Assembly (NCBI GenBank): GCA_003116995.1
Contig: BDSL01000016.1
Location: forward strand, 1,178,001 to 1,242,000
Length of the DNA stretch: 64,000 bases
Source of the DNA: Yamagishiella unicocca
Taxonomy: Eukaryota > Chlorophyta > Chlorophyceae > Chlamydomonadales > Volvocaceae
Direction of reading: 5' to 3'
Under the pieces are notes generated by a model, which was not told where the DNA came from, ran no database searches, and saw only the letters and a program-made list of their open reading frames with translations. Positions 34,458 to 46,400 of this stretch are shown piece after piece (within the stretch, counting starts at the first letter, position 1; each line of letters starts with the position of its first letter). The position numbers and the translations under genes were made by a program.

Positions 34458-35993
34458 CTGTGTCACGACAGCGGGGGAAGTAGCCTATCAGCAATACCCC
34501 CCTCAACAGGCCAGCACCAGCCCGCAATAAGACGAGGAGCAAAAAGGGAGCTCCCGCCGCCGCTGGAGGACCGGGCAGCAGTCGGGACCTAATCCGACCC
34601 CTCACGACAGGGCGCCGGGCCAACACACACTAGTCAACCCTGAACTACACGCAGCAGCAGACCAATCCATCCTGAACCCTTGATCGGGACCCCCGATGTC
34701 ACGAAACCCCGCAAACGGGACCAGAACGAAGTCCACTACGTACCCAACGCCGAATCGCACAATCACGCAAAAAGACGCCAGGGGAGATACCCTCCAACGC
34801 CCTTAAAGCAGCCGCCATGTACCGCCGTCCAGCCACCATACATCATGCTGACGGCCGCTAGTACGTACCACGACATCCCAAACACCAATGCTGCACCCCC
34901 TAGAGCAGCCAGTGCCAACCACACTTGACCCTGGGACACACCAGCGCCCATCCACCCGCACGGCCAATTGGTCGACGACGGCTTGAGCCACCGGGCAGCT
35001 CCAGGAATGATGCTGCCGAGGGGAGAGCCACAACTGCACGGAGAATCCACGGCGCCCCGCCCGCACCGACGTGGGAGTTGCCAAGCAGAGAAATCCCATC
35101 AACCATGAGCCGCCACCATCCCTCCTCCCAGCGCATACCCAGCTATTACATGCGGAACGCGCCTCAAGCGCCGAAAAATGCAAGCCCAGCTCAGCGATCA
35201 CCGCTGCCCCCCAGCGCCTCTCAAACGAACAGCAGATCATGCGCAGCCGCGCGAGCCACCCTCGTTTCTGATAGTTGCATGATCGCGGCCACTCGCACCG
35301 ACATACTCCGAACCGAAATATGCGGCCAGCCCTCCAAACGCCACCCGAGGCGCGCACCCAACTTCACCTCCAAATACATTGGCCTGTACCCGCCGGCCCC
35401 GCCCTACTCGCCGCGCACTGCTATCATCCGCCACGGGGAGGGGACGCCCACCCACCGGCAGGCCTTCGAACGTCCCTCCATACACTCCCGCCACCGCCGA
35501 AGCTCCAAAAAACCCCACGCCTCCCTGGCACGGAGGCAGAGGCTGCACTCGACAGATGCGCGCTAACTCGCCATCACCTTTAAACTAGCTCGGTCTGCTG
35601 GAACGCGGCGGTCAGCACCTCACGCGCCCTCGAGATGTCCCCCAGTGTGCGAAGGGCCCAACAGCCCACCGGGTGCGTATACTCCAGTCAGCCCGGGGCG
35701 CACATGTAGAGGCCCCCCTGCTGCCTGCTGCTCCAGACTGCCTTGCCGGAATCGGTGGGTTCCCCCAAAGGGGCACATCCCAACAACACGCGCCTGGGAC
35801 CAACGGTGTGCCCGCAATAGCTTGTATAGGGGGCAAGCACCGCCAGCGCGGTCACCGCCCGGCGGATGGACAGCCTCAGGCAGTATCGCATCCACGGCCC
35901 CTATGTCTGGCCCGATGCACCACTTGAAAAAATGCCGCCATACAGTTCACCCACGCTTCAACCTACCACGAACCGGAGCGCCCAGCAGACCGA
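34458..35993. other. Region before the satellite block, no recognised gene
   Basis: ORFs of about 180-210 codons exist on both strands (for example 34925-35566 plus and 34803-35357 minus). None has a family motif, splice support or sensible composition. The stretch probably holds decayed repeat sequence. Confidence 0.35.
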
Positions 35994-38175
35994 CGCCGGC
36001 CATGAGCCAGCGTCGGTTATTACCAAATGGAATATAATTCGGAGGCGTCGGCCAACGCCCCCGGATTTTCCCATTGGTAATAACCGACGCCGGCTCATGG
36101 CCGGCGCCTCCTGATCCTCCCATAGGTCATAACTAACTGGTGAGAGCTCAAGGCCGACAACTCCGGCGGATTATTTTCCCCTTGCGTGGTAATAACCAAC
36201 GCGCGCCAAGTCATCATGGCCGGCGCCTCCTTATGATCCTCCCATAGGTAACTGGTGCCGGCACACGCAAGGTCGACGCCACCGAATGTTTCCCATTGTC
36301 AATAACCGACACCGGCTCTTGGCCGGCTCCTACCTCCGGATAAATGGTGCCGGCTCAAGGCCGACGCCTACCTCCGGGTAAGAATCGACACCGGCTCATG
36401 GCTGGCGCCTAATGATGCTCCCATAGGTAACTGGTGCCGGCACAAGGCCGAAGCCCGTGGCTGGCGTCTCCTGATTGTTCTCCGATAGGTAACTGGCGCC
36501 GGCTCAAGGCCGACGCCTCCATCCTGATTCTCCCATTGGTAACAATCGACACCGGCTCATGGCTGGCGCCTAATGATGCTCCCATAGGTAACTGGTGCCG
36601 GCGCAAGGCCGAAGCCCGTGGCTGGCGTCTCCTGATTGTTCTCCGATAGGTAACTGGCGCCGGCTCAAGGCCGACGCCTCCATCCTGATTCTCCCATTGG
36701 TAACAATCGACACCGGCTCATGGCTGGCGCCTAATGATGCTCCCATAGGTAACTGGTGCCGGCGCAAGGCCGAAGCCCGTGGCTGGCGTCTCCTGATTGT
36801 TCTCCGATAGGTAACTGGCGCCGGCTCAAGGCCGACGCCTCCATCCTGATTCTCCCATTGGTAACAATCGACACCGGCTCATGGCTGGCGCCTAATGATG
36901 CTCCCATAGGTAACTGGTGCCGGCGCAAGGCCGAAGCCCGTGGCTGGCGTCTCCTGATTGTTCTCCGATAGGTAACTGGCGCCGGCTCAAGGCCGACGCC
37001 TCCATCCTGATTCTCCCATTGGTAACAATCGACACCGGCTCATGGCTGGCGCCTAATGATGCTCCCATAGGTAACTGGTGCCGGCGCAAGGCCGAAGCCC
37101 GTGGCTGGCGTCTCCTGATTGTTCTCCGATAGGTAACTGGCGCCGGCTCAAGGCCGACGCCTCCATCCTGATTCTCCCATTGGTAACAATCGACACCGGC
37201 TCATGGCTGGCGCCTAATGATGCTCCCATAGGTAACTGGTGCCGGCGCAAGGCCGAAGCCCGTGGCTGGCGTCTCCTGATTGTTCTCCGATAGGTAACTG
37301 GCGCCGGCTCAAGGCCGACGCCTCCATCCTGATTCTCCCATTGGTAACAATCGACACCGGCTCATGGCTGGCGCCTAATGATGCTCCCATAGGTAACTGG
37401 TGCCGGCGCAAGGCCGAAGCCCGTGGCTGGCGTCTCCTGATTGTTCTCCGATAGGTAACTGGCGCCGGCTCAAGGCCGACGCCTCCATCCTGATTCTCCC
37501 ATTGGTAACAATCGACACCGGCTCATGGCTGGCGCCTAATGATGCTCCCATAGGTAACTGGTGCCGGCGCAAGGCCGAAGCCCGTGGCTGGCGTCTCCTG
37601 ATTGTTCTCCGATAGGTAACTGGCGCCGGCTCAAGGCCGACGCCTCCATCCTGATTCTCCCATTGGTAACAATCGACACCGGCTCATGGCTGGCGCCTAA
37701 TGATGCTCCCATAGGTAACTGGTGCCGGCGCAAGGCCGAAGCCCGTGGCTGGCGTCTCCTGATTGTTCTCCGATAGGTAACTGGCGCCGGCTCAAGGCCG
37801 ACGCCTCCATCCTGATTCTCCCATTGGTAACAATCGACACCGGCTCATGGCTGGCGCCTCCTGATCCCCCTCATTGGAAACTGGTGCCGGATAGGGGTCG
37901 ACGCCTCCTGATTCTCCCATTGGTAACAATCGACACCAGCTCATGGCTGGCGCCAAATGATGCTCCCATAGGTAACTGATACCGGCTCAGGGCCGAAGCC
38001 TCTGGCTGGCGTCTCCTGATTGTTCTCCCATAGGCAACTGGTGCCGGCTCAAGGCCGACGCCTCTTGATTCTCCCATTGGTAACAATCGACACCGGCTCA
38101 TTGCCGGCGCCTACGGACCCTCCCATAGGTACGTAACTGGTGGCGGCTCAAGGCCGACACCGACCTCAGACCGAC
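35994..38175. repeat. Satellite array A: roughly 49-bp monomers, 161-bp higher-order repeat
   Basis: Monomers share GGTAACTGGTGCCGGCTC, AAGGCCGACGCC and CTGATTCTCCCATTGG blocks. From about 36380 to 37860 three monomers of 62, 50 and 49 bases form a 161-bp unit repeated nine times, with most copies identical. Before and after it, single monomers are diverged. The left edge (35995-36030 against 36071-36105) carries one monomer in inverted orientation. Confidence 0.95.
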
Positions 38176-38237
38176 CCAGGGAGAGCAGCGAGGTGGTGAG
38201 GAGCGAGAGGGGATGACTGAGGGATGCATGATACAGG

Positions 38238-38252
38238 TTTTGGGTTTTAGGG
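38238..38252 (+). repeat. Short telomere-like string
   Basis: TTTTGGGTTTTAGGG resembles two units of the Chlamydomonas telomere repeat TTTTAGGG, one with a substitution. It sits exactly between array A and the 12-bp array. Two units can arise by chance. Confidence 0.3.
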
Positions 38253-38261
38253 TCGTCTCCA

Positions 38262-38503
38262 GCGTATGCCTTGAGAGTAGGTCGGTCTTAAGCGTAGGTC
38301 TTGAGCGTAGTGTCTCGAGCGTAGGCCATGAGAGTAGGTCGGTCTTAAGCGTAGGTCATAAGCGTAGGTCTTGAGCTTAGGCCTTGAGAGTAGGTCGGTC
38401 TTAAGCGTAGGCCTTAAGCGTAGGCCTTAAGCGTAGGTCTTGAGCGTAGGTCTTGAGTGTAGGTCTTGGAACCTTGAACGTCCTTGAGCGTAGGTCTTGA
38501 ACC
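38262..38503 (+). repeat. 12-bp tandem array (CTTAAGCGTAGG type)
   Basis: Roughly twenty short units alternate between CTTAAGCGTAGG, CTTGAGCGTAGG and GTCGGT-containing variants. The CTTAAG core is itself palindromic. It ends directly at the relic of the 225-bp satellite. Confidence 0.85.
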
Positions 38504-38504
38504 T

Positions 38505-38606
38505 TGAGCTCCTCCGTAGGCGACGGCGGCGGCGAAACGCTCGCATCCCTTCCAACCCATCCACATGACTCCCTGCCCCGGCGCATGATCCCCGAACCCG
38601 AGCAAG
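38505..38606 (+). repeat. Relic monomer of the 225-bp satellite D
   Basis: From AGCTCCTCCGTAGGCG through CGCATGATCCCCGAACCC this stretch matches part of the 225-bp unit of the later array, including the variant CACATGACTCCCTGCC. It lies 5 kb away from that array, between the 12-bp and 57-bp arrays. Confidence 0.8.
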
Positions 38607-38753
38607 TTCAAACACATGGCAGCAGACATCACGAGTTGTTAACAGAACGGAACTCCCTACCTTACAACACCTTGTGCTGCAACGGTCCAGCCAGCGGGAT
38701 GAGATTCAGCTGACGTTGACTCCAACGTCCCAGGGTTTCAGTCCATCAAATAG

Positions 38754-40140
38754 CATCCATAACCTCCCCTTCCCAACAAATGGCAAACGCCACAGCCCGC
38801 GCATAGCACCTCTGACCACCCTCCCCTTCCCAACACACGGCAAACGCCACAGCCCGCGCATAGCACCTCTGACCACCCTCCCCTTCCCAACACACGGCAA
38901 ACGCCACAGCCCGCGCATAGCACCTCTGACCACCCTACCCTTCCCAACACATGGCAAATGCCACAGCCCGCGCATAGGATCCCTGACCACCCTCCCCTTC
39001 CCAACACATGGCAAACGCCACAGCCCGCGCATAAGATTCCTGACCACCCTACCCTACCCAACACATGGCAAACGCCACAGCCCGCGCATAGGATCCCTGA
39101 CCACCCTCCCCTTCCCAACACATGGCAAACGCCACAGCCCGCGCATAGCACCTCTGACCACCCTCCCCTTCCCAACACACGACGCCACAGCCCGCGCATA
39201 GGATCCCTGACCACCCTACCTCCCCTTCCCAACACATGGCAAACGCCACAGCCCGCGCATAAGATCCCTGACCACCCTACCCTACCCAACACATGGCAAA
39301 CGCCACAGCCCGCGCATAGCACCTCTGACCACCCTACCCTTCCCAACACATGGCAAATGCCACAGCTCGCGCATAGGATCCCTGACCACCCTCCCCTTCC
39401 CAACACATGGCAAACGCCACAGCCCGCGCATAGCACCTCTGACCACCCTCCCCTTCCCAACACACGGCAAACGCCACAGCCCGCGCATAGGATCCCTGAC
39501 CACCCTCCCCTTCCCAACACATGGCAAACGCCACAGCCCGCGCATAAGATTCCTGACCACCCTACCCTACCCAACACATGGCAAACGCCACAGCCCGCGC
39601 ATAGGATCCCTGACCACCCTCCCCTTCCCAACACATGGCAAACGCCACAGCCCGCGCATAGCACCTCTGACCACCCTCCCCTTCCCAACACATGACGCCA
39701 CAGCCCGCGCATAGCACCTCTGACCACCCTCCCCTTCCCAACACATGGCAAACGCCACAGCCCGCGCATAAGATCCCTGACCACCCTACCCTACCCAACA
39801 CATGGCAAACGCCACAGCCCGCGCATAGCACCTCTGACCACCCTACCCTTCCCAACACATGGCGAACGCCACAGCCCGCGCATAAGATCCCTGACCACCC
39901 TACCCTACCCAACACATGGCAAACGCCACAGCCCGCGCATAGCACCTCTGACCACCCTACCCTTCCCAACACATGGCAAACGCCACAGCCCGCGCATAGG
40001 ATCCCTGACCACCCTCCCCTTCCCAACACATGGCAAACGCCACAGCCCGCGCATAGCACCTCTGCCCACCCTCCCCTTCCCAACACATGGCAAATGCCAC
40101 AGCCCGCCGCGCATAGCACCTCTGTCCACCTAAACCTTCC
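38754..40140 (+). repeat. Satellite array C: 57-bp tandem repeat
   Basis: About 24 copies of a 57-base unit with CTTCCCAACACATGGCAAA and CCACAGCCCGCGCATA. Three variants of the junction (GCACCTCTGACC, GGATCCCTGACC, AGATCCCTGACC) are interspersed. Because 57 is a multiple of three and the unit lacks stops in several frames, spurious ORFs up to 348 codons arise on both strands. Confidence 0.95.
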
Positions 40141-40489
40141 CAGCACCTACCGACGACCCAGCGCAACTCCATCTCCAGAGCACCTCGATGGACTCAGCTG
40201 TCCAGCAGGAACGTTGACTTAAAGGAGAGCTGCGGCGGCGCAACGTAACGGCGCAACGTAGCCACACACACCGTCGCTAGATAGCGAAAGCTGTTCGTGC
40301 ATGATCACTCGATGGAAAACGAACGGATCTTGGACACCGGCCTGTGTTGGCAAGATACACCAGCAGAAGGCGATGGTCAGGGTTGCCGAACAAATAAACA
40401 GCAGGTGGCGTGAGCTGTCGGCAGCAGGATTGACCCAAGTGGGAAGCCCCAACCTACCCGCGCGTGCTGTCCGCCGAGCGAGCCCAACC
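40141..40489. other. Unique spacer between arrays C and A'
   Basis: No repeat unit or gene was recognised. A small GGCGCAACGTA duplication lies near 40236-40258. Confidence 0.5.
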
Positions 40490-43400
40490 GGCTCATGGCC
40501 GGCGCCTGCTTATGATCCTCCCGAAGATAACTGGTGTCAGCTCAAGGCCGACACCTCCTGATTCTCCCATAGGTAACAATCGACACCAGCTCAAATCATG
40601 GCCGGCGCCTCCTGATCCTCCCATAGCTAACTGCTGGTGCCCACGTTAGGCCGACGCCTCCTGATTCTCCCATTGATCCTCCTATTGGTAAAATAACCAT
40701 CTCATGGCTGGTACCTGCTGACTCCCATCATCATTGGAAACTGGTGCCGGGTCAAGGTCGACGCCTCCTGATTCTCCCATTGGTAACAATCGACACCGGC
40801 TCATGGCCGGCGCCTACGGACCCTCCCATAGGTAACTGGTGCCCACGTTAGGCCGACGCCTCCTGATTCTCCCCTTGGTAACAATCGACACCGGCTCATG
40901 GCTGGCCCCTCGCTCCTGATTCCCCTCATTGGAAACTGGTGCCGGGTCAAGGTCGACGCCTCCTGATTCTCCCATTGGTAACAATCGACACCGGCTCATG
41001 GCCCGCGCCTACGGACTCTCCCATAGGTAACTGGCGCCCAGGTTAGGCCGACGCTTCCTGATTCTCCCATTGGTAACAATCGACACCGGCTCATGGCCGG
41101 CGCCTACGGACTCTCCCATAGGTAACTGGTGCCCACGTTAGGCCGACGCCTCCTGATTCTCCCATTGGTAACAATCGACACCGGCTCATGGCCGGCTCCT
41201 ACGGACTCTCCCATAGGTAACTGGTGCCCAAGTTAGGCCGACGCCTCCTGATTCTCCCATTGGTAACAATCGACACCGGCTCATGGCTGGCCCCTCGCTC
41301 CTGATTCCCATCATTGGAAACTGGTGCCGGGTCAAGGTCGACGCCTCCTGATTCTCCCATTGGTAACAATCGACACCGGCTCATGGCCCGCGCCTACGGA
41401 CTCTCCCATAGGTAACTGGCGCCCAGGTTAGGCCGACGCTTCCTGATTCTCCCATTGGTAACAATCGACACCGGCTCATGGCCGGCGCCTACGGACTCTC
41501 CCATAGGTAACTGGTGCCCACGTTAGGCCGACGCCTCCTGATCCTCCCATTGGTAACAATCCACACCGGCTCATGGCTGGCCCCTCGCTCCTGAATCCCC
41601 TCATTGGAAACTGGTGCAGGGTCAAGGTCGACGCCTCCGGATTCTCCCCTTGGTAACAATCGACACCGGCTCATGGCTGGCCCCTCGCTCCTGATTCCCC
41701 TCATTGGAAACTGGTGCCGGGTCAAGGTCGACGCCTCCTGATTCTCCCATTGGTAACAATCGACACCGGCTCATGGCCCGCGCCTACGGACTCTCCCATA
41801 GGTAACTGGCGCCCAGGTTAGGCCGACGCTTCCTGATTCTCCCATTGGTAACAATCGACACCGGCTCATGGCCGGCGCCTACGGACTCTCCCATAGGTAA
41901 CTGGTGCCCACGTTAGGCCGACGCCTCCTGATCCTCCCATTGGTAACAATCCACACCGGCTCATGGCTGGCCCCTCGCTCCTGAATCCCCTCATTGGAAA
42001 CTGGTGCAGGGTCAAGGTCGACGCCTCCGGATTCTCCCCTTGGTAACAATCGACACCGGCTCATGGCTGGCCCCTCGCTCCTGATTCCCATCATTGGAAA
42101 CTGGTGCCGGGTCAAGGTCGACGCCTCCTGATTCTCCCATTGGTAACAATCGACACCGGCTCATGGCCCGCGCCTACGGACTCTCCCATAGGTAACTGGC
42201 GCCCAGGTTAGGCCGACGCTTCCTGATTCTCCCATTGGTAACAATCGACACCGGCTCATGGCCGGCGCCTACGGACTCTCCCATAGGTAACTGGTGCCCA
42301 CGTTAGGCCGACGCCTCCTGATCCTCCCATTGGTAACAATCCACACCGGCTCATGGCTGGCCCCTCGCTCCTGAATCCCCTCATTGGAAACTGGTGCAGG
42401 GTCAAGGTCGACGCCTCCGGATTCTCCCCTTGGTAACAATCGACACCGGCTCATGGCTGGCCCCTCGCTCCTGATTCCCCTCATTGGAAACTGGTGCCGG
42501 GTCAAGGTCGACGCCTCCTGATTCTCCCATTGGTAACAATCGACACCGGCTCATGGCCCGCGCCTACGGACTCTCCCATAGGTAACTGGCGCCCAGGTTA
42601 GGCCGACGCTTCCTGATTCTCCCATTGGTAACAATCGACACCGGCTCATGGCCGGCGCCTACGGACTCTCCCATAGGTAACTGGTGCCCACGTTAGGCCG
42701 ACGCCTCCTGATCCTCCCATTGGTAACAATCCACACCGGCTCATGGCTGGCCCCTCGCTCCTGAATCCCCTCATTGGAAACTGGTGCAGGGTCAAGGTCG
42801 ACGCCTCCGGATTCTCCCCTTGGTAACAATCGACACCGGCTCATGGCTGGCCCCTCGCTCCTGATTCCCCTCATTGGAAACTGGTGCCGGGTCAAGGTCG
42901 ACGCCTCCTGATTCTCCCATTGGTAACAATCGACACCGGCTCATGGCCCGCGCCTACGGACTCTCCCATAGGTAACTGGCGCCCAGGTTAGGCCGACGCT
43001 TCCTGATTCTCCCATTGGTAACAATCGACACCGGCTCATGGCCGGCGCCTACGGACTCTCCCATAAGTAACTGGTGCCCACGTTAGGCCGACGCCTCCTG
43101 ATCCTCCCATTGGTAACAATCCACACCGGCTCATGGCTGGCCCCTCGCTCCTGAATCCCCTCATTGGAAACTGGTGCAGGGTCAAGGTCGACGCCTCCTG
43201 ATTCTCCCATTGGTAACAATCGACACCGGCTCATGGCTGGCCCCTCGCTCCTGATTCCCATCATTGGAAACTGGTGCCGGGTCAAGGTCGACGCCTCCTG
43301 ATTCTCCCATTGGTAACAATCGACACCGGCTCATGGCCCGCGCCTACGGACTCTCCCATAGGTAACTGGCGCCCAGGTTAGGCCGACGCTTCCTGATTCT

Positions 43401-43495
43401 CCCATCGGTAACAATCGACACCGGCTCATGGCCGGCGCCTACGGACTCTCCCATAGGTAACTGGTGCCCACGTTAGGCCGACGCCTCCTGATCCT
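40490..43495. repeat. Satellite array A': same monomer family, 390-bp higher-order repeat
   Basis: The monomers are those of array A (GGTAACAATCGACACCGGC, TTGGAAACTGGTGCCGGG, GGCCGACGCCTCCTGATT). Here about eight of them form a 390-base unit repeated about six times between 41100 and 43440, with very few differences. The right end abuts array D directly. Confidence 0.95.
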
Positions 43496-46400
43496 CCCCG
43501 AAGCAAAAGGAGCCGCCTACCTTCGAGGAGCTCCCTCGCTCCTCCGTAGGCGGCGACGACGAAGGAACGCTCCCATCCCGTCCAACCCCGCCCGGCGCAT
43601 GATCCCCGAACCCGAGCCCGTCGCATGCCGCACTGCCAACCCAACCCGAGCCCAACGCATGCCGTCCTTCGACCCAAACCCAGCCCTGCACATGCCGTCC
43701 ACCCCCCCCCAAGCCCGCCCATCCCAAAGCAAAAGGAGCCGCCTACCTTCGAGGAGCTCCCTCGCTCCTCCGTAGGCGGCGACGACGAAGGAACGCTCCC
43801 ATCCCATCCAACCCCGCCCGGCGCATGATCCCCGAACCCGAGCCCGTCGCATGCCGCACTGCCAACCCAACCCGAGCCCAACGCATGCCGTCCTTCGACC
43901 CAAACCCAGCCCTGCACATGCCGTCCCACCCCCCCAAGCCCGCCCATCCCGAAGCAAAAGGAGCCGCCTACCTTCGAGGAGCTCCCTCGCTCCTCCGTAG
44001 GCGGCGACGACGAAGGAACGCTCCCATCCCATCCAACCCCGCCCGGCGCATGATCCCCGAACACGAGCCCGTCGCATGCCGCACTGCCAACCCAACCCGA
44101 GCCCAACGCATGCCGTCCTTCGACCCAAACCCAGCCCTGCACATGCCGTCCCACCCACCCAAGCCCGCCCATCCCGAAGCAAAAGGAGCCGCCTACCTTC
44201 GAGGAGCTCCCTCGCTCCTCCGTAGGCGGCGACGACGAAGGAACGCTCCCATCCCATCCAACCCCGCCCGGCGCATGATCCCCGAACACGAGCCCGTCGC
44301 ATGCCGCACTGCCAACCCAACCCGAGCCCAACGCATGCCGTCCTTCGACCCAAACCCAGCCCTGCACATGCCGTCCACCCCCCCCCAAGCCCGCCCATCC
44401 CAAAGCAAAAGGAGCCGCCTACCTTCGAGGAGCTCCCTCGCTCCTCCGTAGGCGGCGACGACGAAGGAACGCTCCCATCCCATCCAACCCCGCCCGGCGC
44501 ATGATCCCCGAACACGAGCCCGTCGCATGCCGCACTGCCAACCCAACCCGAGCCCAACGCATGCCGTCCTTCGACCCAAACCCAGCCCTGCACATGCCGT
44601 CCACCCCCCCCCAAGCCCGCCCATCCCAAAGCAAAAGGAGCCGCCTACCTTCGAGGAGCTCCCTCGCTCCTCCGTAGGCGGCGACGACGAAGGAACGCTC
44701 CCATCCCATCCAACCCCGCCCGGCGCATGATCCCCGAACCCGAGCCCGTCGCATGCCGCACTGCCAACCCAACCCGAGCCCAACGCATGCCGTCCTTCGA
44801 CCCAAACCCAGCCCTGCACATGCCGTCCCACCCCCCCAAGCCCGCCCATCCCGAAGCAAAAGGAGCCGCCTACCTTCGAGGAGCTCCCTCGCTCCTCCGT
44901 AGGCGGCGACGACGAAGGAACGCTCCCATCCCATCCAACCCCGCCCGGCGCATGATCCCCGAACCCGAGCCCGTCGCATGCCGCACTGCCAACCCAACCC
45001 GAGCCCAACGCATGCCGTCCTTCGACCCAAACCCAGCCCTGCACATGCCGTCCACCCCCCCCAAGCCCGCCCATCCCAAAGCAAAAGGAGCCGCCTACCT
45101 TCGAGGAGCTCCCTCGCTCCTCCGTAGGCGGCGACGACGAAGGAACGCTCCCATCCCATCCAACCCCGCCCGGCGCATGATCCCCGAACCCGAGCCCGTC
45201 GCATGCCGCACTGCCAACCCAACCCGAGCCCAACGCATGCCGTCCTTCGACCCAAACCCAGCCCTGCACATGCCGTCCCACCCCCCCAAGCCCGCCCATC
45301 CCAAAGCAAAAGGAGCCGCCTACCTTCGAGGAGCTCCCTCGCTCCTCCGTAGGCGGCGACGACGAAGGAACGCTCCCATCCCATCCAACCCCGCCCGGCG
45401 CATGATCCCGGAACCCGAGCCCGTCGCATGCCGCACTGCCAACCCAACCCGAGCCCAACGCATGCCGTCCTTCGACCCAAACCCAGCCCTGCACATGCCG
45501 TCCCACCCCCCCAAGCCCGCCCATCCCGAAGCAAAAGGAGCCGCCTACCTTCGAGGAGCTCCCTCGCTCCTCCGTAGGCGGCGACGACGAAGGAACGCTC
45601 CCATCCCATCCAACCCCGCCCGGCGCATGATCCCCGAACACGAGCCCGTCGCATGCCGCACTGCCAACCCAACCCGAGCCCAACGCATGCCGTCCTTCGA
45701 CCCAAACCCAGCCCTGCACATGCCGTCCTACCCCCCCCAAGCCCGCCCATCCCAAAGCAAAAGGAGCCGCCTACCTTCGAGGAGCTCCCTCGCTCCTCCG
45801 TAGGCGGCGACGACGAAGGAACGCTCCCATCCCATCCAACCCCGCCCGGCGCATGATCCCCGAACCCGAGCCCGTCGCATGCCGCACTGCCAACCCAACC
45901 CGAGCCCAACGCATGCCGTCCTTCGACCCAAACCCAGCCCTGCACATGCCGTCCCACCCCCCCAAGCCCGCCCATCCCGAAGCAAAAGGAGCCGCCTACC
46001 TTCGAGGAGCTCCCTCGCTCCTCCGTAGGCGGCGACGACGAAGGAACGCTCCCATCCCATCCAACCCCGCCCGGCGCATGATCCCCGAACCCGAGCCCGT
46101 CGCATGCCGCACTGCCAACCCAACCCGAGCCCAACGCATGCCGTCCTTCGACCCAAACCCAGCCCTGCACATGCCGTCCACCCCCCCCAAGCCCGCCCAT
46201 CCCAAAGCAAAAGGAGCCGCCTACCTTCGAGGAGCTCCCTCGCTCCTCCGTAGGCGGCGACGACGAAGGAACGCTCCCATCCCATCCAACCCCGCCCGGC
46301 GCATGATCCCCGAACCCGAGCCCGTCGCATGCCGCACTGCCAACCCAACCCGAGCCCAACGCATGCCGTCCTTCGACCCAAACCCAGCCCTGCACATGCC

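Noticed and set aside
34803..35566. Overlapping ORFs of 184 and 213 codons
   Set aside because: Opposite strands are both open, with no family motif, no introns and no signals; likely GC-driven chance ORFs in old repeat sequence.
36409..37776. Regular repeats resembling a CRISPR array
   Set aside because: The whole 161-bp unit is repeated with no unique spacers, and the genome is eukaryotic.
38738..39784. 348-codon minus-strand ORF with Cys/Gly/Trp repeats
   Set aside because: It is the translation of the 57-bp satellite; the plus strand is just as open.
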